Assembly (NCBI GenBank): GCA_031406795.1
Contig: JANOHV010000174.1
Span: 1-27,687 of the forward strand
Source: DATDCY01 sp031406795 [NCBI: Candidatus Rokuibacteriota bacterium]
Lineage (GTDB): Bacteria; JAUVQV01
Reading direction: 5' to 3'
DNA: 27,687 bases
Shown here: positions 7,350 to 14,007 of the stretch, piece after piece
How the letters are laid out: every line of letters begins with the position of its first letter
How positions within the stretch are numbered: position 1 is the stretch's first letter
Translations under genes and position numbers: made by a program
Notes under the pieces: model-generated
Told to the model about the DNA's origin: nothing
Seen by the model: the letters and a program-made list of their open reading frames with translations, nothing else
Database searches by the model: none

Positions 7350-9089
7350 ATGAGTCGGCGTAACATTCTCGCACGAAAAACTTGCGAATGGACTGCATTC
7401 TGCCTCGTCTTCCTCATTCCGGCGCTGTTCTGGACGCCCGAGGCTTTTTCGGCAGCCGGCGCGCCCACGATGGAAGATGTCCGCGTCGAGGCCGTCCGCG
7501 GTGGCTACCAACTCATCGATCTCGGGGAATTGCGCGGTATGCTGAAGCGCGGGCCGGGGCGAATCCTCCTCGTCGACACGCGGCAGGACTGGGAGTACCG
7601 CACCGGTCACATCCCGGGCTCGATCAACTTCTCCTTTGAGCCGACGCGGTGGTCGCGACTGAAGAACCGTTGGGCCTTGAAAGCGGCGCTTGGCGCGGAC
7701 AAATCGCGCCCGCTCGTCTTTTACTGAGCCGGCCTCACATGAGTCCGTAGCGACTCGGCGGCCCGGGTGGCCGTACGGCTTGGATACAAGGAAGTCTATC
7801 GGTATCCCACAGGTTTTCCCGAGTGGCAGGCAAACGGCCTGCCGGTGGGGAATGCCCCGGCGGGTGAGGTGCATGCCTCTCCGAAATCCCAAAGTGGCCG
7901 GGGTCTGATCTGGACGCTGCTCGGCGTATTTCTCGGCGGGATGGCCTTGAATCTCACCCCGTGTGTCTATCCGATCATCCCGATCACCGTCTCCTATTTC
8001 GGCGGTCGCAGCGGCGGGAAAGGGAGTGTTCTTGCGCATGGCCTCTGCTACGTGGGCGGTTTGGCGCTCACGAACTCGCTGCTCGGTGTTGCCGCCGCAC
8101 TCACCGGTGGGCTCATGGGCGCCGCGTTGCAGAACCCAGCCGTACTGGCGGCCGTCGCGGTCGTTCTGCTCGCCTTCGCCGCGAGTCTGTTCGGCTTCTG
8201 GGAACTGCGCCTGCCATCGGGCCTGACGCGTTCCGCGTCGCGTTCCTTCGCCGGCTTTTCCGGCAGCGTCTTCATGGGCCTGACGATGGGAGTCGTGGCG
8301 GCGCCATGCATCGGGCCCTTCGTGCTCGGACTCCTGACGTGGGTGGCGAGCAGTGGCAGCGCCCTTCTCGGATTCACGGTCTTCTTCACGCTGAGTCTCG
8401 GCCTCGGACTTCCCCTGCTCTTTCTGGCGCTCTTCAGCGGCCGGCTGGAGCGACTCCCACGGGCGGGGGAATGGATGGTCTGGGTGCGCCGCCTCATGGG
8501 TTGGGTCCTGGTCGGGATGGCCCTGCACTTTGTGCGCCCGGTCTTTCCTCCCGACGTGGGGCCAATCCTGCTGGCCGCCGTCGCTCTGATCGCCGGCATC
8601 GACCTGGGGTGGAGAACGACGATTGCCGGGGGATCGCGCGGTTTCGCCCTCTTTCGAACCGTGGTTGGCGTCCTCGGCGTCCTTCTCGCCCTGACGCTCG
8701 CCGGTGGCCGGCTCCTCCGCGGACCGGGGATGCCATGGCAGCCTTATTCGGACCGACTCGTCGCGACCGCGCTCCAGGAGGGCAAACCGGTGATCATCGA
8801 CTTCTCGGCGGCCTGGTGCACACCCTGCCGCAGGCTGGAGGACGAAACCTTCGATGACAAACGGGTGGTGGCATTCGCGACGGCACACTTTACCGTGGTC
8901 AAGGTCGACCTCACGAGCAGCGGCAATCTTCTCAATGAACACCTGCTCCGGAAGTACTCGATCAAGGGGGTGCCGACGATTGTCTTCCTGGGAACCGACG
9001 GCCGCGAGTTGCCGGCATTGCGCCTGGTCGACTATCTCCCGGCCGATGGCTTTTTGGCCCGCATGCAGGCGGCGCGCGGGAACCAGTAA
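7350..9089 (+). CDS. Rhodanese-DsbD-thioredoxin fusion selenoprotein with two Sec residues
   Basis: This 579-aa frame is obtained by reading TGA at 7725 and 7740 as selenocysteine (residues 126 and 131). After a signal peptide (about 1-35, ending EAFSAAG) comes a periplasmic rhodanese domain (about 40-165) with VDTRQDWEYRTGHIPGSI and the active loop FYUAGLTUVRSDSAA. Canonical rhodaneses have YCxGxxCxxS here, so both cysteines are replaced, including the sulfur-carrying one. A DsbD/CcdA-type membrane domain (about 185-460) keeps its two redox cysteines, C205 in NLTPCVYP and C320 in AAPCIGP. A C-terminal thioredoxin domain has CTPC at 490-493. The architecture implies transfer of reducing equivalents across the membrane to the rhodanese. 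ATG 7350 has a good AAGGGG site and gives a proper signal peptide; ATG 7269 also has a GGGAGG site and would add 27 residues. Confidence 0.9.
7741..7773 (+). promoter_or_regulatory. Candidate SECIS stem-loops for the TGA codons at 7725 and 7740
   Basis: GAGTC-cgtagc-GACTC (7741-7756) is a perfect 5-bp stem whose loop is about 18-24 nt after the first TGA. Immediately downstream, CGGC (7756-7759) can pair with GCCG (7770-7773) around a GC-rich interior, placing a loop about 17-27 nt after the second TGA. The two overlap by one base. Both sit at SECIS-like distances, but they are weaker than the stems of the two small selenoprotein genes. Confidence 0.5.
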
Positions 9090-9111
9090 CACGGACAGAG
9101 GAGGGAATCCG

Positions 9112-9432
9112 ATGCTCAAGATTCGTGTCTTTCTGAATGAACCGCAAGGCAAGCCCTGAAAGCATTTCATGGAGATGCTGCCCAGGCTGGGCGGCAAGTA
9201 CGCGTTGCAAATCGAAGCGACGTCGAAACCGAAAGCGGAGTACCACACCGACTCCTATTACGCCCTGGACCTGCCGGTTGCCCCGGCCGTCATGGTGGAG
9301 CAGGAGATTGTCGTTGAGGGGAGGGACATCGACGAGGATGTATTTGAAGCGGCGGTCCGCCGCCATCTCGGATTGCCTGAGGAGGGAGGAGGCGGAAAGA
9401 AGGGGCTGTTGGACCGGATACTGGGGAAATAG
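9112..9432 (+). CDS. Small thioredoxin-fold selenoprotein (Sec at codon 16), second NEPxGKxU paralogue
   Basis: The ATG at 9112 follows a strong site (GAGGAGGG). An in-frame TGA at 9157-9159 divides a 106-aa frame ending in TAG at 9430. With Sec the protein reads beta strand (LKIRVFL), NEPQGKPU, helix (KHFMEMLPRLGGKY), strand (ALQIEAT), a cis-Pro-like turn (LPVAPAVMV), a strand (QEIVVEGRDI) and a final helix (EDVFEAAVRRHLG). The C-terminal tail is Gly/Lys rich. It shares NEPxGKxU with the product at 2977-3240, and in both the N-terminal Cys of the usual CxxC is Gly. An 8-bp stem starts 17 nt after the TGA. It follows the rhodanese-DsbD fusion by 22 bp and is the last gene of the cluster, so it may be the redox partner of that fusion. 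Confidence 0.88.
9177..9195 (+). promoter_or_regulatory. Candidate bacterial SECIS stem-loop for the TGA at 9157
   Basis: GCTGCCCA-ggc-TGGGCGGC forms an 8-bp stem with one G-U pair, starting 17 nt after the in-frame TGA; opening the terminal A-U pair gives a 5-nt apical loop. Spacing is nearly identical to the stem after the TGA of the paralogue at 2977-3240 (18 nt), although the primary sequences differ. Confidence 0.68.
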
Positions 9433-9466
9433 CCGCGGCGGGACGGGGAGCGCCGCTTCCGGCAAA

Positions 9467-10303
9467 CTAGACGGGAAGACGGTCGAGCCGGGCGCCCAGG
9501 CCGCGCAGGTGTCCCTTCTCCTCCTCGATCAGCCGATGCAGGGTGGCGCGCAGCGCAGCGAGATCATCGCGGCGGGCCATCTTGAGATAAAGATCGAGAG
9601 AATTCGCCTCGATCTGCATCGCAAGGTCGAAGATGTCGCGGACCGAACGTCCCGGCGTCGCAGCCCAGGCCACCGCCTCCTCGATCCGGACGGCTCCTTC
9701 CATCCAGTCCGCTGCGGTGTCCCCGTGCGCCTCCCGGCCGGCAGCGGGTCCTCCCGGCAGAGACACTTGCGCTCCGAGGAGCAGCGCCCGGTGCCGCTCC
9801 TCGGCCTGCACCAGGCTGTCGAGAAGGGCGCGGGCCTCCGCACCGGGCGCGAGACCGCGCATCCGCTCGTAGAAGACCTGCGAACCCTCCTCGAGGGCGA
9901 GCGCAAAAGCGAGCGCTTGCACCGGAGTCGGTCCCTCCCCGAGCAGGAAGAGCCCGTGGTCGTATTCTCCCTGCGCCAGCGGGCCATTCCAGGCGGCGAT
10001 ACCCCCCTCGAGGCTCCTGACCTCGGGGAAGCCCTGGCCGATGAGTATCGAGGCAGCCGACCGGCTGCGCCTTCCGGCGCCGCAGTAGGTGACGATGCGC
10101 GCCGCGTGGTCGATTTCCCCCGCGCGGTCGGTCAGCTGGCTCAGGGGGATGTGCCGGGCGCCGGGCAGGTGTTCCCGGGCATACTCCGCCGCCTCGCGAA
10201 CGTCGAGAAGCATGACATCGCCGACGCCGGCGCGATCAAGCTCCGGTCGCAGCTCCTCGGCGGAGACGGTGGGGATTCTCTGCAGGAACTCCAGGAAGCT
10301 CAC
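9467..10303 (-). CDS. Rhodanese-ferritin-like fusion protein
   Basis: This 278-aa protein has an N-terminal rhodanese domain (about 10-110) with DVREAAEYAREHLPGARHIP and the active loop TYCGAGRRS (Cys74), so a normal cysteine is present here. A ferritin/rubrerythrin-like four-helix domain follows (about 130-270). It carries carboxylate and His motifs such as EEGSQVFYERM, EERHRALL, IEANSLDLYLKM and EEEKGHLRGL, which could hold a di-iron or other metal site. Fusions of this type are known among rhodanese proteins of anaerobes, but the role is not established. Sulfur delivery to, or peroxide protection of, a metal centre is possible. It converges on the selenoprotein cluster (end to end, 34 bp apart) and is followed upstream by the hydroxylase gene. 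Confidence 0.87.
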   Translation of the reverse strand: MSFLEFLQRIPTVSAEELRPELDRAGVGDVMLLDVREAAEYAREHLPGARHIPLSQLTDRAGEIDHAARIVTYCGAGRRSRSAASILIGQGFPEVRSLEGGIAAWNGPLAQGEYDHGLFLLGEGPTPVQALAFALALEEGSQVFYERMRGLAPGAEARALLDSLVQAEERHRALLLGAQVSLPGGPAAGREAHGDTAADWMEGAVRIEEAVAWAATPGRSVRDIFDLAMQIEANSLDLYLKMARRDDLAALRATLHRLIEEEKGHLRGLGARLDRLPV

Positions 10304-10319
10304 CTGCTCTCCTTCGTCG

Positions 10320-11117
10320 TCAGCGCAGCAGTTTTGCCGTGAAGGGCAGCGCCAGGATGTGCGGCAGCATCAGATGACCCGGCTCCCGGTAGTTGGCGAG
10401 CCCGATCGTCATCGCCTCGTGCCCCTTCAGCGGCTGCGGGCGGTAGGTGCGGAAGAGGCGGTCCCAGAGCGAGAGATTGAAGCCGTAGTTGCTGTTCATC
10501 TCTTTGATGATGACGGAATGATGCACCCGGTGCATGTCCGGCGTGACCAGAACGCTCCTCATCGGTCCGTCGAGGGCGAGGGGGAGCGCAAAATTGCTGT
10601 GGTTGAACATCGCCATGGCGTTGAGGATCACCTCGAACGCAACTACCGCCGCCGGGGAGGCGCCGAGGACCGCGATGAAGCACAGTTTGACGACCATGGA
10701 GAGGAGGATTTCCAGCGGGTGAAATCGCGCGCCGGTCGTGACGTCGATGTCCAGATCGGCGTGGTGCATCATGTGCAGCCTCCAGAGGAGGGGGCGGAGG
10801 TGGAAGACCACGTGCTGCACGTAGATGACGAGGTCGAGGGCGATCACGGCGAGCACGGTCTCGAGGAGGGTGGGGAGGGGGACGTTATTGAAGAGCCCCC
10901 ACCCCCGCGCCTCGACCGCGGCGGCGAAGGCAACTGCGGTGACCGGAAAGGCGAGGCGGACAAGTGCCGCGCCCAGGAAGGTGACGGAGATATTGCTCAG
11001 CCACCGCGCCGCCTTCGGAGTGCGAAGCCGCCGCCTCGGCGCCATCGCTTCGAGCAGCGCCATCAGGGCGAAGACCCCGGCGTACGCACCAAGGCGAATG
11101 ACAATTTCCCTCTCCAT
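10320..11117 (-). CDS. Sterol desaturase/fatty acid hydroxylase superfamily membrane protein
   Basis: This 265-aa protein has about four to five membrane helices and the histidine clusters of the superfamily: HVVFH (HxxxH), HMMHH (HxxHH), NHSN and HRVHH. These bind a non-heme di-iron centre that hydroxylates or desaturates lipid-type substrates at the cytoplasmic face. The real substrate in bacteria is usually unknown; lipid or hopanoid/isoprenoid modification is plausible. The gene is 16 bp upstream of the rhodanese-ferritin fusion on the same strand, so the two may be co-transcribed. The ATG lies near AT-rich sequence (ATGACTTTATTC on the plus strand) that could hold its promoter. Confidence 0.9.
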   Translation of the reverse strand: MEREIVIRLGAYAGVFALMALLEAMAPRRRLRTPKAARWLSNISVTFLGAALVRLAFPVTAVAFAAAVEARGWGLFNNVPLPTLLETVLAVIALDLVIYVQHVVFHLRPLLWRLHMMHHADLDIDVTTGARFHPLEILLSMVVKLCFIAVLGASPAAVVAFEVILNAMAMFNHSNFALPLALDGPMRSVLVTPDMHRVHHSVIIKEMNSNYGFNLSLWDRLFRTYRPQPLKGHEAMTIGLANYREPGHLMLPHILALPFTAKLLR

Positions 11118-11210
11118 GACTTTATTCTATACTCAATGCCGCCAAGGGTTTCAATCGAGACTTGCTCGTCCTGCGAGATTCCGATGCTACTCGCGGCGAA
11201 GGATCGGGAC

Positions 11211-11216
11211 TATAAT
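11211..11216 (+). promoter_or_regulatory. Candidate -10 box for the ABC transporter operon
   Basis: A consensus TATAAT lies 52 bp upstream of the ATPase start, on the plus strand, in the otherwise GC-rich 150-bp gap between divergent genes. No convincing -35 hexamer is present at 16-18 bp, so an alternative sigma factor or an activator could be used. Confidence 0.45.
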
Positions 11217-11267
11217 GAGCCGGCGAACGAGGGTTTTCCGAAGCGATAGGCTCTGAAGGAGTCAACG

Positions 11268-11972
11268 ATGAGTCTGATTGTCGCGGATAACGTCAGCAAG
11301 GACTACCGGACAGGCGGCGTCAGCGTCGCGGCGTTGAAAGGCCTGAGCTTCGCCATCGAGACCGCAGCTTTCGTTTCTTTCGTGGGACCCTCGGGAAGCG
11401 GCAAGACAACCCTGCTGAATCTGATCGGCTGCCTCGACCGGCCCACGGCGGGCAGATTGACCGTTGCCGGCACGGACGTGGCCGCCCTGAGCCGCACGCA
11501 GAGCGCGGCCTTCCGAGGCAGCACCATCGGTTTCATCTTTCAGGATTTCAACCTCATCCCCGTCCTGACGGTCTTCGAGAACGTCGAGTACCCACTGCTG
11601 ATGGTGCAGAACGTAGCCGCCGCGGAGCGGAAAAAGCGCGTGAGCGCCCTCCTGGAGGGTGTCGGCATGCTGGAGCAGCAGGGCAAATTCCCCGACCAGA
11701 TATCCGGCGGTCAGAAGCAGCGGGTGGCCGTGGCGCGGGCGCTGGTGACGAACCCGCAGCTCGTGCTCGCCGACGAGCCGACCGCCAACCTGGACCACGC
11801 GACGGCCTACCTGGTCCTGTCGCTCATGAAGCGGATGCGGGATGAGTTGAAGACGACGTTCGTCTTCTCGACCCACGATCAGAAGATTGTGGGCGAAGCG
11901 GAAATCATTTACACGCTCGAGGACGGGGAACTCAAAGGGAAAGACGTGCGGGGAGGCGGGCCTCATGGGTAA
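11268..11972 (+). CDS. ABC transporter ATP-binding protein, LolD/MacB-type
   Basis: This 234-aa ATPase has Walker A GPSGSGKT (about 43-50), a Q-loop (FIFQDFNLIPVLTVFENV), the signature motif ISGGQKQRVAVARAL and Walker B LVLADEPTANLD, followed by the switch His (FSTHD). The ENVEYPLL and TANLD features are those of the LolD/MacB/FtsE subfamily, which drives mechanotransmission rather than substrate translocation. A good site (GAAGGAG) precedes the ATG. The stop overlaps the permease start by 8 bp. Confidence 0.95.
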   Translation: MSLIVADNVSKDYRTGGVSVAALKGLSFAIETAAFVSFVGPSGSGKTTLLNLIGCLDRPTAGRLTVAGTDVAALSRTQSAAFRGSTIGFIFQDFNLIPVLTVFENVEYPLLMVQNVAAAERKKRVSALLEGVGMLEQQGKFPDQISGGQKQRVAVARALVTNPQLVLADEPTANLDHATAYLVLSLMKRMRDELKTTFVFSTHDQKIVGEAEIIYTLEDGELKGKDVRGGGPHG

Positions 11973-13203
11973 CCTGTTCAAGATCGCCCTGCGGAATCTC
12001 CTGCGCTACAAGAGAAGAACGCTGCTCACCGCGTCGCTCATCAGCGTTGGCGTGGTCTTCGTCCTCGTGTTCATGGCGGTGTCGGGTTCCTTCAAGAACA
12101 TGATGATCGGCCAGATCACCGACTCGATGCTCGGGCACGTGCAGGTACACCGCCAGGGCTATGTGGCATCAATCGACAACCTGCCGCTGAATCTGAATCT
12201 CAAGGCGGGCGCCCTCCAGCGGGTCACGACGGTCCTGCAGGCGCAATCCGGAATCGCGGCCTGGTCCCCCCGCATCAAGTTCGGCGGCATGTTCAGCAAC
12301 TTCACCGAGACCACGAGCATCAGGCTCAATGCCGTGGTCCCCGAAAAGGAGTTCGCCGTCGTGCCGCTGCTCCCGTCGAGGATGCACGACGGCGTCAAGG
12401 ACCTCAAACGGGGCGAGATCCTCATCCCCGACCTTTTGGCCAAGGGCATGAAGGTGAACGTCGGGGACATGGTGGTCGTCGTTGCCACGAACCGGGACGG
12501 CTCCGTGAACGGCAAACAGTTCAAGGTCGGCGGCCTGCTCGAGAGCGTGACGGGCCCGGGCGGCCGCGATGGGTATATCCACTTCGACGACGGCGTGGAG
12601 ATCCTCAGGATGGATGAGCCGGAGGTGAGCGAAATTGCCATCCGGCTCAAGAGCTTCGACGGGCTCCACGACTTCAGGGAGACACTGGGTGCGCAGCTCG
12701 TCCAGGAGATGAACCAGGAGGGCGAGCCGATCTTCGAGATTCACACCTGGGAGCAACTCACGCCCTTCTTCACCATTGCCCGGATGATCGACGTGCTGAC
12801 GTTTTTCATCCGGCTGATGCTGGTCGCCATCGTGCTGATCAGCATCACGAACGTCATGATCATGGCCGTCTACGAGCGGATACGGGAGATCGGCACCATC
12901 GCCGCGATCGGGACGCCACCGGGAAGGATTCTGAACATGTTCGTGATCGAGGGTTTTTGTCTCGGCATCGTCGGGGCGGTCATCGGCAATGTTGCCGGGA
13001 TCGTGGCGGTTTCGGTCATCACCATGTCCAGAATCACCTTCAATTTCGGCATGCAGCAGGGCCTGATCCTGCAGGCGCACGTCAACCTTCGCGACCTCGC
13101 CGTCATATCGGCAACGGTCATTGTTGTTTCGGTGATCGCCAGTCTCCAGCCGGCATTCAAGGCGTCGCGCATGGAGCCGATCGAGGCGCTGAGACATGTC
13201 TAG
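11965..13203 (+). CDS. FtsX-like ABC permease (LolC/E or MacB-like)
   Basis: This 412-aa protein begins with a cytoplasmic amphipathic stretch (FKIALRNLLRYKRRTLLTAS) and TM1, the standard start of FtsX-domain permeases. A large periplasmic domain (about 50-270) follows, then three C-terminal helices, the second of which includes AAIGTPPGRILNMFVIEGFCLG. This four-TM topology matches LolC/LolE and MacB membrane domains. With the LolD-like ATPase and the LolA-like gene that follows, it could extract lipoproteins or lipids from the inner membrane. The ATG used overlaps the ATPase gene; upstream in-frame codons lie within the ATPase and are ignored. Confidence 0.93.
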   Translation: MGNLFKIALRNLLRYKRRTLLTASLISVGVVFVLVFMAVSGSFKNMMIGQITDSMLGHVQVHRQGYVASIDNLPLNLNLKAGALQRVTTVLQAQSGIAAWSPRIKFGGMFSNFTETTSIRLNAVVPEKEFAVVPLLPSRMHDGVKDLKRGEILIPDLLAKGMKVNVGDMVVVVATNRDGSVNGKQFKVGGLLESVTGPGGRDGYIHFDDGVEILRMDEPEVSEIAIRLKSFDGLHDFRETLGAQLVQEMNQEGEPIFEIHTWEQLTPFFTIARMIDVLTFFIRLMLVAIVLISITNVMIMAVYERIREIGTIAAIGTPPGRILNMFVIEGFCLGIVGAVIGNVAGIVAVSVITMSRITFNFGMQQGLILQAHVNLRDLAVISATVIVVSVIASLQPAFKASRMEPIEALRHV

Positions 13204-13236
13204 CACTTCCGGCCGGCCCGGGTGAGGAGATTCGCC

Positions 13237-13965
13237 ATGCGTACTCTTGTCTTGGTCCTGATGCTGCTTGGATGTGCGCTTCCCGCCTCGGCCATCGACG
13301 GAACGGAGCTTCTCCGACAGATCGACCGCAATCTGAACCCGGAGTCGTACGAAACGTACCGGAAACTCATCAACATCGAGCCCGATGGCCGCAAGAAGGA
13401 ATTCACCCTCTTCACGATCAAGAAGGGGCGGGACAAGGTCGCATCGCTCTTCATCGCGCCGGCGAGCGAGCAGGGCCGGAGCACCCTGCGTCTCGGGGAC
13501 AACATGTGGTTCTACATACCCAACGTCGGCAAGCCGATCCGCATCACGAGCCTCCAGAGCGTGGTCGGCGGGGTCTTCAACAACGCCGACATCCTGCAGC
13601 TCGATTACGGAACGGAGTACACCGTCGAGAAGCTCGAGGAGCAGGGAACCGAGTACCTTCTTCACCTCAAGGCGAGGACGAAGACCGTTGCCTACGACCG
13701 GATCAGGATCTGGGCCGAGAAGGACAGAAAACTCCCGACGAAGATCGAATGCCTGACCGAAGCCGGTCTGCTGATCAAGACCCTGTATTTCAAGGACGTG
13801 AAGGATTTCGGTGCCGGAGTGGTCCGACCCGCAGTCATCGAGACCGACAGCCCGCTCTACAAGGGCTACAAGTCCGTCATCCTCGTGGCGAAAACCAAGG
13901 CGCGGGACTACAAGGACGAGGTCTTCACGCTGACCTTCATGCCGAATCTCGAGTCGTTGCGATAG
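13237..13965 (+). CDS. LolA-like periplasmic outer-membrane lipoprotein-sorting protein
   Basis: This 242-aa secreted protein has a clear signal peptide (MRTLVLVLMLLGCALPASAI). The mature part resembles the LolA-like half-barrel family: TLFTIKKGRDKVASLFIAPA, a Trp-Phe-Tyr-Ile-Pro core strand near LGDNMWFYIPNVGK, and later strands with KIECLTEAG and KTLYFKDVKDFG. In LolA-type proteins this fold carries lipid or lipoprotein across the periplasm. The ATG at 13237 has GTGAGGAG about 8 bp upstream, which favours it over a GTG at 13222. It follows the FtsX-type permease and precedes an outer-membrane barrel, a complete ATPase-permease-carrier-barrel set. Confidence 0.85.
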   Translation: MRTLVLVLMLLGCALPASAIDGTELLRQIDRNLNPESYETYRKLINIEPDGRKKEFTLFTIKKGRDKVASLFIAPASEQGRSTLRLGDNMWFYIPNVGKPIRITSLQSVVGGVFNNADILQLDYGTEYTVEKLEEQGTEYLLHLKARTKTVAYDRIRIWAEKDRKLPTKIECLTEAGLLIKTLYFKDVKDFGAGVVRPAVIETDSPLYKGYKSVILVAKTKARDYKDEVFTLTFMPNLESLR

Positions 13966-14007
13966 AAAGCGGCGCTGGCGGATGCCGACAACAGCCTCGA
14001 GCCGGCC

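Noticed and set aside
7149-9248. Minus-strand 699-codon frame antisense to the rhodanese-DsbD gene
   Set aside because: It is Arg/Glu/Gly/Gln-rich low-complexity sequence with no domain, as expected opposite a GC-rich gene.
2977-9432. Alternative genetic code reading TGA as Trp
   Set aside because: Several neighbouring genes end with TGA followed by unrelated sequence, and Trp is encoded by TGG. The four TGA positions match Cys/redox positions, not Trp positions.
12169-13665. Minus-strand 498-codon frame opposite the FtsX-type permease
   Set aside because: Asp/Arg/Gln-rich composition without a fold; the opposite strand holds clear membrane helices.
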